A stretch of DNA of 64,000 nt, from positions 372,001-436,000 of the forward strand of contig NZ_PPXD01000007.1 of the NCBI RefSeq assembly GCF_002909375.1, written 5' to 3'. Made by a program: the position numbers and the translations under genes. Of the stretch, positions 9,870 to 17,879 are shown piece after piece (within the stretch, counting starts at the first letter, position 1; every line of letters starts with the position of its first letter). The notes under the pieces are model-generated. The model made no database searches. It worked only from the letters and a program-made list of their open reading frames with translations, and was not told where the DNA came from. This stretch comes from Cryobacterium zongtaii. Lineage in GTDB: Bacteria > Actinomycetota > Actinomycetes > Actinomycetales > Microbacteriaceae.

Positions 9870-11395
9870 CACCGAACGACGGAGCTGCCCAGGTCGCGCA
9901 CCACAGGGATGTGCGCGCCCACCGCGGTGGGGCCGCCGTGCGGGCTCCGCACCGACAGGATGCCGCGCAGGCCCTTGAGGCGTTCGTCCAGGCCGGCCAG
10001 ACCGTGGCCGTCCTGCAGGACCGCGCCGCCGTGGCCGTTGTCGATCACCCAGAGGTCCAGCCAAGTGGAGTCGTCCTCCGGGACTCGGCGGAGTTCCAGG
10101 TGCAGCCGGATGCCGGTGGCCCCGGCATGCTTGGCCACGTTGGTGAGCAGTTCGGCGGCGATGAAGTAGCTGCTGCGCTCGATCTCCGAGGGCAGCCGCA
10201 GGTCGCTGTCCACCTGCAGTTCCAGCTGAACGGGCACGGTGCTGCGAGCGGCCAGCGACTCCAGGGCCACGATCAGGCCGCGGTCCTGCAGGATCGGCGG
10301 CACCAGTCCGCGGGAGAGTGCCCGCAGTTCCTCGAGCGTGTCGCGGGCCTGTTCGCGGGCCTCGACGAGAAGCCGGCGCGCGGCATCAGGGTCGTCGTCG
10401 AGCCGGCGTTCGGCGCTGGCGAGGTCCATCTGCAGGCGCACCAGGCGCTGCTGGGGCCCGTCGTGGATGTCGCGCTCGAGCCGGCGCAGCGACTGGTCTT
10501 CGGCCGACACGGCCGCGCCGCGGGAGGCACTGAGGTCGGCGACCTCACGCTGCAGGGCCTCGGACGACCAGGCGCCGAGCATCACGCTCGCGATGCCCTG
10601 GTGCATCAGGACCATGCCGCGGGTGACGAACGGCAGGGTGAGCAGGAAGGCCAGGCCCAGGGCGGCGTTCAGCACGTTCTCGGCGGCCAGGTTCTGGCCG
10701 CTGTCGGGGCCGAACGAACCGGTGATCAGATCGAAGAGCCCCACAGACTCGCTGTCGTTGGGCAGCGACCAGCTCCAGATCCAGTAGGTGAGCCCGCCGA
10801 GCGCGCCGGACAGCCACACGATGACGATCGACCAGGACACGACGCCCACGATGAAGTTCACGATCATGCCGTGCAGCAGGTACAGCCAGTAATGCCCGGA
10901 CACCAGCGGACCGAGGATGGCGCGCAGCGGCGTCGCAGGTTCGCCGCGCGGTGTCCACTGAGGCCGGGTGATGGCCGGCTGGCCTGCCCAGCGCAGCCGG
11001 GTGAGCTCGACGACGCCGAAGCCGCGGGCGGCGTACAGGGCGGCCACGACGATGAACAGGCCCACGAACAGGGCCACCAGGCTCACTCCCGTGGCGAACA
11101 GGGTCACCAGGACGGTCAGGGACACGATGACGATGGGCAGGGTCGGCAGCAGGAAGCCGAGCTCCCTGGGCGTGCGCGCCCACAGGCTGAGATAGCCGGT
11201 CGGCCCGGCGTCGGCGGGGTTCTGGCCGGCGGGGTTCTGGCCGGCGGGGTTCTGGCCGGCGGGGTTCTGGCCGGTCGGGCTCTGGCCGCTCTCGGCGGGC
11301 TTGCTGGCGGGCTGCACGAAGCCCAGCGTGGCAGAGTTCGGGCTCTCGGTGGTGTCACCGGCGCCCGTGGCGGAATTGAGGGTGTCGTTCGTCAT
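9869..11395 (-). CDS. Sensor histidine kinase (HisKA_3/NarL type) with repeat-bearing N-terminus
   Basis: Membrane sensor kinase, about 508 residues. The first 80 residues are polar and hold four to five GQNPA repeats. Hydrophobic segments at about 80-125 and 155-290 form several membrane spans. The dimerisation/phosphoacceptor box is ERDIHDGPQQRL, and the ATP-binding domain has N-box ELLTNVAKHA, DNGHGG and GLAGLDERL. The start at 11395 is preferred to the one 12 codons upstream, though neither has a strong ribosome site. It is the partner of the response regulator immediately downstream. A PspC- or sensor-domain-like periplasmic region is not obvious. Confidence 0.93.
   Translation of the reverse strand: MTNDTLNSATGAGDTTESPNSATLGFVQPASKPAESGQSPTGQNPAGQNPAGQNPAGQNPADAGPTGYLSLWARTPRELGFLLPTLPIVIVSLTVLVTLFATGVSLVALFVGLFIVVAALYAARGFGVVELTRLRWAGQPAITRPQWTPRGEPATPLRAILGPLVSGHYWLYLLHGMIVNFIVGVVSWSIVIVWLSGALGGLTYWIWSWSLPNDSESVGLFDLITGSFGPDSGQNLAAENVLNAALGLAFLLTLPFVTRGMVLMHQGIASVMLGAWSSEALQREVADLSASRGAAVSAEDQSLRRLERDIHDGPQQRLVRLQMDLASAERRLDDDPDAARRLLVEAREQARDTLEELRALSRGLVPPILQDRGLIVALESLAARSTVPVQLELQVDSDLRLPSEIERSSYFIAAELLTNVAKHAGATGIRLHLELRRVPEDDSTWLDLWVIDNGHGGAVLQDGHGLAGLDERLKGLRGILSVRSPHGGPTAVGAHIPVVRDLGSSVVR
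11212..11285 (-). repeat. 15-bp in-frame tandem repeat in the sensor kinase gene
   Basis: Three exact units of 15 bases start at 11221, 11236 and 11251. A diverged fourth unit is at 11266 and there are partial units at both edges. Each encodes one Gly-Gln-Asn-Pro-Ala. The unit length keeps the frame, so copy-number changes would only lengthen the cytoplasmic tail. Confidence 0.9.
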
Positions 11396-11473
11396 GGTTC
11401 CAGCGTGCTCTCGGCCGCGGCCTGCGCCCATCCCCCCAGCCGCCGGATCTGTGTGGGGGTTATCCCCCGCACC

Positions 11474-12955
11474 TCAGAGTGTGCTGTGCGTGAACCGGCC
11501 ACCGAGCAGGGTCGCGGCCACGGGCATCCGTCGCAGATCGGCCACCGACGCCACAAACGGGTCGATCTCGCAGATCGCAAGGTCGGCGATCTGGCCCACA
11601 CCGATGCCGTGCCGGCCGCGGGCGGATGCCGCCAGTGCGGCCTGCCGGGAGATCGCCTGGTCTGGGTGCCAGGCGGCGCGCTCGCCCCGGCTGCGCCCCA
11701 CGGCGGCCGAGATGGCCACCCAGGGGTCGAGTGGCGCGACGGGTGCGTCGGAGCCGAGCGCCAGCTGCACCCCGGCGGCCAGCAGGTCGGCCAGCGGGAA
11801 CGCCCGTTCGGTGCGGCCGGCCCAGTACCGGTCGGCCACGTCGCGGTCGTCGAGGGCGTGTTCGGGTTGCACGCTGGCCGTGATCCCCAGGCGGCCGAAC
11901 CGGGCCACATCGGCCGCGGTGAGCAGTTGAGCGTGCTCGATGCTGCCGGTGCAGCCCACGGCCTCGAAGGCGTCGAGGGCGAGACTGTTGGCGTTGTCGC
12001 CGATGGCGTGCACGGCGGGGCGGATGCCGGCGGCGGCGGCCCGCCGCATCAGGGCCTCGAGCTCGTCGGCGGGCACGGTGAGCATGCCACGGTCATGGTC
12101 GCCGGAGAGTCCGGGGTAGGCGTCGAAGCAGTACGCGGTGCGGGTGTTCAGCGAGCCGTCGGTGATCACCTTGTACGGGCCGACGGTGAGCAGCCCGCCG
12201 GTGCCGTCGATCACCTGGCCGCTGGTGAGACCCTGCGCGATCGCGTCGTCGAGGTGGTGCGTGTACAGGCCGAAATCGACCCGCAGGCTGTCGGTGCCCG
12301 CATCGATGCGGCGCCGCCAGACGTCGAGGTTCCAGGTCATCTCCAGGTCGACGATGCCCACCACACCGCGGGCGGCCGCAGCACGGGCGGCCTCGTCGGC
12401 CCAGGCGTCGAGGTCGGCGTCCGGCACGTTGTCGATGGCGTGTTCCACCGCGAAGGCGTCGTCCTCGCGCAGCAGCCCGGTCTGGTGGCCCGCGAAACCG
12501 TAGACCGCGAGGGCGGCGGAATTCAGCCAGCAGCTGTGCAGGTCGCCGCTGACCAGGACCACCGGTACCGGCCCTGAGACGGCGTCGAGCAGGGTGCGGC
12601 TCGGGGCATCCGACCACAGGGCATCCCGAAAGCCGAAGCCGACGAGTCTGTCGTGCTTGCCTGCGGCCGGCACCGCGGCCAGCCGGGCGGCGACCAGATC
12701 GGCGGCCGCCCGGGCGCTCGTCGCGTCGGACACGTCGAGCCGCCTGGCGGTCTGGGACCACTGGCTGAAGTGCACGTGATTGTCCCAGAGCCCCGGCGTG
12801 ATCCAGCGCTCGCCCAGATCAACGGTCCGGGTCGCCGGCGAGTGGCCGCTCGCGGGTGCGAGGTAGCCGATCGAGGTGATCAGGCCGTCGTCAACGCGCA
12901 CGTCGACGAGGTCGTCGCTGCCGGGCAGGCGGCCGTTGCGCAGTACCAGGCTCAT
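11474..12955 (-). CDS. Amidohydrolase family protein (YtcJ-like)
   Basis: Metal-dependent hydrolase of the amidohydrolase 3 group, 493 residues; substrate unknown. The metal-binding HxH is in DNHVHF near residue 60, with later ligands likely in VHAIGDNA and IEHAQL and the final Asp in LGSDAPVAPLDPW. The C-terminal LADLAIC-type strand (QIADLAICEID) closes the composite beta-domain. Its ATG overlaps the stop of the PaiB-like gene by four bases (ATGA), so the two are translated as a unit. Family relatives hydrolyse amides or N-substituted side chains; nothing here narrows it further. Confidence 0.9.
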   Translation of the reverse strand: MSLVLRNGRLPGSDDLVDVRVDDGLITSIGYLAPASGHSPATRTVDLGERWITPGLWDNHVHFSQWSQTARRLDVSDATSARAAADLVAARLAAVPAAGKHDRLVGFGFRDALWSDAPSRTLLDAVSGPVPVVLVSGDLHSCWLNSAALAVYGFAGHQTGLLREDDAFAVEHAIDNVPDADLDAWADEAARAAAARGVVGIVDLEMTWNLDVWRRRIDAGTDSLRVDFGLYTHHLDDAIAQGLTSGQVIDGTGGLLTVGPYKVITDGSLNTRTAYCFDAYPGLSGDHDRGMLTVPADELEALMRRAAAAGIRPAVHAIGDNANSLALDAFEAVGCTGSIEHAQLLTAADVARFGRLGITASVQPEHALDDRDVADRYWAGRTERAFPLADLLAAGVQLALGSDAPVAPLDPWVAISAAVGRSRGERAAWHPDQAISRQAALAASARGRHGIGVGQIADLAICEIDPFVASVADLRRMPVAATLLGGRFTHSTL

Positions 12956-13608
12956 TCGGCGGCGGTGGGTTCGGCGGCGCTGTCGCGGGCCCGGCGCATC
13001 CGGGCGGCCAGCGCCGGGCTCGCGTACGGACCGTCACCGTCGAGCTCGGCGAGGATACGGTCTACTGTGGCGGCCGGCTTGTTCTGGCTCATTTTGTCCT
13101 TCGCCGTGAAGCGCGTCACCCGCAGGCGGAAACCCACGGTACCGGCGACGATGCGGGCAGCGTAGTCGGCGTTCTCCGGGGTGCCGTTCATGCGCCGGGG
13201 CTCGTCCATGCGGTCCTCGAAGTGGTCGACCAGGGCCGCGAGTACCCGCAGGTTCTCGGCATCGGAGAGGATCTCGGGAGTGCCGTGCAGGTGCGCGGTG
13301 ACGAAGTTCCAGGTGGGCACGGCGGGGCGGGCGTCGTACCAGCCGGGCGAGATGTAGCCGTGAGGGCCCTGCACGATCACGAGGATCTCGTGCGCGCCCA
13401 GCTCGTGCAGCTGCTCATCGGGCCGACCGACGTGGCTGAGCAGCACGATCTCGCCGTCGGCGGCCGCCGTGTCGAGGATCACCGGGTAGTGCGAGGCGAC
13501 GAGCTCGCCCGCGTCGGTGGAGCTCACCAGGGTTACCCAGGGGTACTCCTGAATCAGACGGCGTACCTCGTCGACCTGGTCGAGCGCGAAGCTGGGGTTG
13601 GTTCTCAC
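12952..13608 (-). CDS. FMN-binding negative transcriptional regulator-like protein (PaiB family)
   Basis: Flavin-reductase-like split-barrel protein, 218 residues. The family marks are visible: SHYPVIL near 40, LLSHVGRPDEQ near 75, VQGPHGYISPGWY near 100 and VPTWNFVTAHLHG near 120. PaiB itself represses protease and sporulation genes in Bacillus subtilis, but most homologues have no proven role. GTG start at 13608 with AGGAG seven bases upstream. It is first in a two-gene unit with the amidohydrolase, which suggests shared use of a small-molecule substrate (inference). Confidence 0.9.
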   Translation of the reverse strand: MRTNPSFALDQVDEVRRLIQEYPWVTLVSSTDAGELVASHYPVILDTAAADGEIVLLSHVGRPDEQLHELGAHEILVIVQGPHGYISPGWYDARPAVPTWNFVTAHLHGTPEILSDAENLRVLAALVDHFEDRMDEPRRMNGTPENADYAARIVAGTVGFRLRVTRFTAKDKMSQNKPAATVDRILAELDGDGPYASPALAARMRRARDSAAEPTAAE

Positions 13609-13673
13609 GGGCGGGCTCCTGGGGTGCGGGCGGGGTCAGCGATGACAGACGCAGGTGCGGCGAATGGGACGGG

Positions 13674-14660
13674 TCAGGCCTGGCAGGACGGGCAGTAGTA
13701 GAGCTTTCGAGCGCCCATCTCCTCGAGGGTGATGTGGGTGCCGCAAACCCGGCAGGGCAGGCCCTCGCGCTTGTAGACCCAGTGCCGGTCGGCGCGGTTC
13801 TTCATCGCGAGTCGGTAATCCTCGCCCGTCAGGTCGTCCATTGTCATCATCTGGCCGGTGTTCACACCGATGGCCAGCAGATGCGCCCAGTCCCGCCAGA
13901 GGGCCCGCAAGCTCTCCTCGGTCAGCGACTTGCCCGGGGCATGCGGGTTGATCCTCGCCCGGAACAGCAGCTCGGCGCGGTAGACGTTGCCGATACCGCT
14001 GACGACGGACTGGTCCATCAGCAGCAGGCCGATACGGGTGGGCTTCTTGCGCACGATGTCCACGAAGCGCTGCTCGGCCTCCGGGCTGTCGTCGAGCTGC
14101 GGGTCGGGGCCGAGCCTGGCCAGCACAGCGTCAACCTGAGCGGGGTCGAGCACCTCACAGGCGGTCGGGCCGCGGAGGTCGGCCGAGACCGTGTCGGTGA
14201 GCAGGCGCACCCGCACCTGACCGACGGGTTCGGGCGGGAAGGTGTCGAGCTGGTCGATCTCCTTTTCTTGCTCGGCCATGCGCACCCGGGTGCGGCGGGG
14301 CGCACCGATGCTGTGCATCGAGTTCTCGCCCGCTGAATCCAGCACCGGCGCGAGGTCGGTGCCGCGCTGGTTGGTCTGTCCCATCCGGCCGTTGCTCGAG
14401 GCGATCGTGGCGTCCATGATGATGTCGCCCGCGAAGTCCCAGGCGCCGTACATGCCCAGGTGCACCCGTAGCCAGAGCCCGTTGTCGAACTCCAGGAACA
14501 TCTGTTTGCCCACCGCGCGGGCATCCGTCATGACGTGACCGCTCAGTTGTGCCGCACCGGCGGCGAACCGGCCCTGCGGCGACGAGAGCTGCACCGGGCG
14601 GCCCACGAAGTTGCGCGCGAATTGCCGGGTGATGCGATGGACGGAATGACCCTCTGGCAC
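13674..14660 (-). CDS. nei: Fpg/Nei family DNA glycosylase (Nei1-like) with an insertion
   Basis: Base-excision-repair glycosylase/AP lyase for oxidised bases; 328 residues. It starts MPEGHSVHRI, so Pro2 is the catalytic nucleophile and Glu3 the proton donor; the GTG start at 14660 therefore has to be right. The helix-two-turn-helix region includes DQSVVSGIGNVYRAELLF. A C-terminal zinc finger has CRVC and CPSC. Between LGMYGAWDF and PEPVGQVRVRL there is an Asn/Arg/Met-rich insertion of about 50 residues compared with what I recall of M. tuberculosis Nei1. It precedes a gap of 41 bases to rpiB, the same order as in mycobacteria. Confidence 0.95.
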   Translation of the reverse strand: MPEGHSVHRITRQFARNFVGRPVQLSSPQGRFAAGAAQLSGHVMTDARAVGKQMFLEFDNGLWLRVHLGMYGAWDFAGDIIMDATIASSNGRMGQTNQRGTDLAPVLDSAGENSMHSIGAPRRTRVRMAEQEKEIDQLDTFPPEPVGQVRVRLLTDTVSADLRGPTACEVLDPAQVDAVLARLGPDPQLDDSPEAEQRFVDIVRKKPTRIGLLLMDQSVVSGIGNVYRAELLFRARINPHAPGKSLTEESLRALWRDWAHLLAIGVNTGQMMTMDDLTGEDYRLAMKNRADRHWVYKREGLPCRVCGTHITLEEMGARKLYYCPSCQA

Positions 14661-14701
14661 GGCGATGCCTTTCCGACTCGGTGGATCAGGTGAGGTGCAG
14701 C

Positions 14702-15190
14702 TCAGTTGCTCAGGACGGTGCCGGCGATGGTGCCGGTGGTCTCGTATTCGGCCAGCTGGTCGATACGGCGCTGGTGGCGTTCCTCGCCGGGGAACGGGGT
14801 GGCGATGAAGGCGTCGATGAACGCGATGACGTCCTCGATGGGGTGCTGGCGGGCGCCGATCGCAATCACGTTGGCGTTGTTGTGTTCGCGGGCGAGTGTC
14901 GCCGTGGCCGCGTTCCAGACCAGCGCGGCGCGCGCGCCGTGCACCTTGTTGGCCGCGATCTGCTCACCGTTGCCGGAGCCGCCGAACACCACGCCGAGTG
15001 CCTCGACGCCGGCCGCCTGGTCGGCGACCACGGCCACCGCCGCGCTGATGCAGAACGCCGGGTAGTCGTCGAGCGGTTCGTAGCTGGTGGGCCCGTGGTC
15101 GATGACCTCGTGCCCGGCCGTACCGAGGTGGCTGATCAGGAGGGTGCTGAAGTCGAGGCCGGCGTGGTCGGTGGCGATATGGATGCGCAT
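14702..15190 (-). CDS. rpiB: Ribose-5-phosphate isomerase B
   Basis: Interconverts ribose 5-phosphate and ribulose 5-phosphate in the pentose phosphate pathway; 162 residues, normal length. It starts MRIHIATDHAGLD, with GGSGNGEQIAANK in the phosphate-binding loop and HNNANVIAIGAR later. The catalytic base in actinobacterial RpiB is a Glu (here GNGEQ) in place of the Cys of E. coli. The start at 15190 matches the family N-terminus and lies 7 bases after a TAGACT -10 element, so the mRNA is probably leaderless. Confidence 0.95.
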   Translation of the reverse strand: MRIHIATDHAGLDFSTLLISHLGTAGHEVIDHGPTSYEPLDDYPAFCISAAVAVVADQAAGVEALGVVFGGSGNGEQIAANKVHGARAALVWNAATATLAREHNNANVIAIGARQHPIEDVIAFIDAFIATPFPGEERHQRRIDQLAEYETTGTIAGTVLSN

Positions 15191-15197
15191 GATGAGC

Positions 15198-15203
15198 AGT
15201 CTA
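15198..15203 (-). promoter_or_regulatory. -10 element for rpiB (leaderless type)
   Basis: TAGACT on the minus strand ends 7 bases before the rpiB ATG, so transcription should begin at or next to the start codon. Confidence 0.6.
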
Positions 15204-15231
15204 TTTAGTCGGGCGGGATGCTGCGGCGCTG

Positions 15232-15858
15232 CTACTCGGCGGCCGCAACGAGGGCGGGCGCGAAGATCGGGTCGCGGGTGCGGCTGCGCTTGATCTCGAA
15301 GAAGCCGTCGTAGCCGGCCACCGCGACCACGCCGTCCCACAGGGCCAGCGCTTGATCCCCGGTCGGTGCCGGCGAGATGACCGGGCCGAAGAAGGCAACG
15401 TCGTTCACGGCGATCACCGGGGTGCCGACGTCCTGGCCCACCCGGTTGATGCCGTCGAAGTGGCTGGCGCGCATCTGCACGTCGAACTCGTCGCTCTCGG
15501 CGTAGCGGGCGAAGTCGGCCGGCAGGCCCACCTCGGCGAGCGCCGCGGGAATCACGGAATCGGCATCCGAGTTGCCCTCGTGGTGGATTCGGGTGCCCAG
15601 CGCGTCGTAGAGAGCCTTGACGGTCTCCTGGCCGTGCAGCTCCTGAGCGGCCTGCACCAGACGGGTGTATTTGAGGGCCCGGGGGAAGAACGCGCGGTAC
15701 TCCTCGGAAACGTCGGTGTTTTCGTTCAGCACCGCGAGGCTCATCACCTGCCAGCTCACCTCGAAGCCGCGCAGATCACTCACCTCGTCCACCCAACGAG
15801 AAGTCATCCAGGCCCAGGGGCAGGAGGGGTCGAACCAGAAGGTCACAGAGTCGCTCAT
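15232..15858 (-). CDS. DsbA-family thioredoxin-fold oxidoreductase (Rv2466c-like) with CPWA active site
   Basis: Cytoplasmic thioredoxin-fold protein with a helical insertion, 208 residues. It resembles the mycothiol-dependent reductase Rv2466c, which lies in the same neighbourhood in M. tuberculosis. The active site reads DPSCPWAW: the first Cys of the CPWC pair is kept and the second is Ala, so a one-Cys (mycothiol-mixed-disulfide) mechanism is more likely than a dithiol one. The cis-Pro loop is GTPVIAVND. No signal peptide is seen. Start ATG at 15858 is 6 bases after TAGGCT, a leaderless arrangement. Confidence 0.92.
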   Translation of the reverse strand: MSDSVTFWFDPSCPWAWMTSRWVDEVSDLRGFEVSWQVMSLAVLNENTDVSEEYRAFFPRALKYTRLVQAAQELHGQETVKALYDALGTRIHHEGNSDADSVIPAALAEVGLPADFARYAESDEFDVQMRASHFDGINRVGQDVGTPVIAVNDVAFFGPVISPAPTGDQALALWDGVVAVAGYDGFFEIKRSRTRDPIFAPALVAAAE

Positions 15859-15864
15859 CGACCC

Positions 15865-15870
15865 AGCCTA
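15865..15870 (-). promoter_or_regulatory. -10 element for the DsbA-like gene (leaderless type)
   Basis: TAGGCT on the minus strand ends 6 bases before the ATG at 15858. Confidence 0.6.
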
Positions 15871-16033
15871 AGCGAGTCAAAGGTCCCGAAATGCCGCCGA
15901 AGCGGCGCGCACCGAACCCGGCTAAAGCCCTGTCCAGAGCGGCTATCGAAAGAGAAATGCCTGATTCTGACGCAAATTGCGCTAAAATTGACGCTTATGC
16001 CCATCGAGGGGCGGCCCCGCATCCGGGGCACAT

Positions 16034-16122
16034 GACCTCCATCTGAGGCATCTCACGACCTCCATTCGAGGCTCGACGTGCCTGCGCAAGAGTCATGTCA
16101 TGACCTCCACAAGAGGCATCTC
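16034..16122 (+). repeat. Three operator-like CCTC-N5-GAGG repeats upstream of the MHS transporter
   Basis: Imperfect palindromes of the form GACCTCCA-nnn-GAGGC occur at 16036-16048, 16059-16071 and 16104-16116. The first and third share a longer 21-base unit that ends in GGCATCTC. Centre spacings are 23 and 45 bases. The third copy overlaps the predicted -35 region of the transporter promoter. Position and repetition suggest binding sites for a dimeric regulator. Confidence 0.6.
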
Positions 16123-16128
16123 TACTGT
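16100..16128 (+). promoter_or_regulatory. Candidate promoter of the MHS transporter
   Basis: ATGACC at 16100-16105 (TGAC core) and TACTGT at 16123-16128 are separated by 17 bases. Transcription would begin near 16135, leaving a leader of only about 7 bases. Confidence 0.45.
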
Positions 16129-16141
16129 CAGAAAGTGACAC

Positions 16142-17716
16142 ATGTCAAACGCTATTAACGGTGCTGATCGCACCGTGAAGAAGATCAAGAAGCCGCTGTT
16201 GCGCCGGAAGCTCAAGGTCTCCGACGTGAACGTCGTCGACCGCCCGATGCTGAAGAAGGCGCTCGGCGGCACGATCGTCGGAAACACCATGGAATGGTAC
16301 GACGTCGGAGTCTTCGGCTACCTGATCACCACCATGGGTCCCGTCTTCCTCCCCGAAGCCGACCCGACCGTGCAGACGCTGTTCCTGCTCGGCACCTTCG
16401 CCGCCACCTTCATCGCCCGCCCCCTCGGTGGCGTGTTCTTCGGTTGGCTCGGCGACAAGCTGGGCCGCCAGAGGGTGCTCGCCATGACGCTGATGCTCAT
16501 GGCCGCCTCCACCTTCGTGGTCGGCATCCTGCCCGGCTACGCCCAGCTCGGCATCTGGGCAGCGGTGCTGCTCGTGCTGACCAAGCTCGTGCAGGGCTTC
16601 TCCACCGGCGGCGAGTACGCCGGTGCCACCACCTTCGTCAGCGAGCACGCTCCGGACAAGAACCGTGGCTTCCTCGCCAGCTTCCTCGACATGGGCAGTT
16701 ACCTCGGCTTCGCCATGGGTGCCGCTCTCGTGTCGATCCTGCAGGTGACTCTCGGTCAGGCGGCCATGGAAGAGTGGGGCTGGCGTCTGCCGTTCCTGCT
16801 CGCCGGACCGCTGGGCCTGATCGCCATCTACTTCCGGATGAAGATCGAGGAATCCCCGGCCTTCCAGGCCAGCCTGGACGCTCAGGAAGTCAACGCCAGG
16901 AACCCCGACTTCGTTGAGGACGACAGCATCCCCAAGGGACCTGTCGCCATCTTCAAGAACTACTGGCGCGGCATCGTCCTCGCGATGATCCTCGTCGCCG
17001 CCGCGAACACCGTCGGATACGCGCTCACCTCGTACATGCCGACCTACCTCACCAGCACCATGGGGTACGACGAGCTGCACGGCACGCTGCTGACCATCCC
17101 GATCCTCGTGATCATGGCCTGCTGCATCCCGCTCACCGGTCGCCTGAGCGACAAGATCGGCCGTCGCCCAGTGCTCTGGATGGGTTCGATCAGCGCCGTG
17201 GTCTTCGCTATCCCCGCGTTCCTGCTCATCGGTATGGGCTCCGTCTTCACGACCCTCGCCGGTCTGGCCCTGATCGCCCTCCCGGTGACGTTCTACGTCG
17301 CCAACCTCGCCTCGGCGCTGCCGGCCCTGTTCCCCACGGCCAGCCGCTACGGCGCGATGGGCATCGCGTACAACTTCGCCGTCGCAATCTTCGGTGGCAC
17401 CACGCCGTTCATCATCGCGGCGCTCATCGCCGCCACCGGTGACGACATGATGCCGGCTTACTACCTGATGGCCACCTCGTTCATCGGTGGAATCAGCATC
17501 TTCTGGCTCAAGGAATCCGCCAACCGCCCGCTGCCCGGCTCCATGCCGAGCGTGGAATCGGTCGAAGAGGCACACGAGCTCGTTGCCGGCCAGTTCGAGA
17601 ACCCCCTGCTCGACCACGACGAGATGCCGTTCGACGCCACCTTCGAGCCGCCGACCTCGTCGATGGACCTGAGCGCGCTCAAGACCGAGACCGACTCGGA
17701 GCCGGCCAAGGTCTAG
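16142..17716 (+). CDS. MFS transporter, metabolite:H+ symporter (MHS/ProP-like)
   Basis: Twelve-helix secondary transporter in the plasma membrane, 524 residues. Family marks are GNTMEWYDVGVFGYL at the start of helix 1, the loop 2-3 motif GWLGDKLGRQRVL, RPLGGVFFG, GGEYAGATTFVSEHAP and the mirror motif GRLSDKIGRRPVLW in the second half. This places it in the metabolite:H+ symporter group that includes ProP (proline/betaine) and dicarboxylate carriers; the substrate is not settled by sequence. It has a Lys/Arg-rich N-terminal tail of about 40 residues and an acidic C-terminal tail. It stands alone, behind three repeats that look like operators. Confidence 0.93.
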   Translation: MSNAINGADRTVKKIKKPLLRRKLKVSDVNVVDRPMLKKALGGTIVGNTMEWYDVGVFGYLITTMGPVFLPEADPTVQTLFLLGTFAATFIARPLGGVFFGWLGDKLGRQRVLAMTLMLMAASTFVVGILPGYAQLGIWAAVLLVLTKLVQGFSTGGEYAGATTFVSEHAPDKNRGFLASFLDMGSYLGFAMGAALVSILQVTLGQAAMEEWGWRLPFLLAGPLGLIAIYFRMKIEESPAFQASLDAQEVNARNPDFVEDDSIPKGPVAIFKNYWRGIVLAMILVAAANTVGYALTSYMPTYLTSTMGYDELHGTLLTIPILVIMACCIPLTGRLSDKIGRRPVLWMGSISAVVFAIPAFLLIGMGSVFTTLAGLALIALPVTFYVANLASALPALFPTASRYGAMGIAYNFAVAIFGGTTPFIIAALIAATGDDMMPAYYLMATSFIGGISIFWLKESANRPLPGSMPSVESVEEAHELVAGQFENPLLDHDEMPFDATFEPPTSSMDLSALKTETDSEPAKV

Positions 17717-17760
17717 CTCCACCTCGTACCGCCCCTCTTCGGAGGACTGCTTTTCAGAAG

Positions 17761-17828
17761 CGACTGTGGCCGGTGCGGACAATTGTGACCCGCACACCGG
17801 GCGCAATTGTCCGCACCGGCCACAGTTG
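17761..17828. repeat. REP-like palindrome, copy 1
   Basis: 25-base arms (17761-17785 with 17804-17828) pair with a single mismatch around an 18-base loop that itself holds a small CCCG/CGGG hairpin. A related element with the same arm and loop lengths lies at 50326-50393. It follows the transporter stop by 44 bases and could also end its transcript. Confidence 0.85.
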
Positions 17829-17867
17829 TCTGTTCGCCCGGCTGTGTGAGGGGCGGATGCGCCGTCG

Positions 17868-17873
17868 TAGAAT
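17868..17873 (+). promoter_or_regulatory. -10 element for the zinc-ribbon SDR (leaderless type)
   Basis: TAGAAT ends 6 bases before the ATG at 17880, and no ribosome-binding site is present. Confidence 0.6.
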
Positions 17874-17879
17874 TCTCTG

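Noticed and set aside
16034..16122. Repeats before the MHS transporter as tandem riboswitch hairpins (guanidine-II type)
   Set aside because: The 4-bp stems are short, the loops lack the ACGR sequence of that class, and the best promoter would start the mRNA after the repeats.
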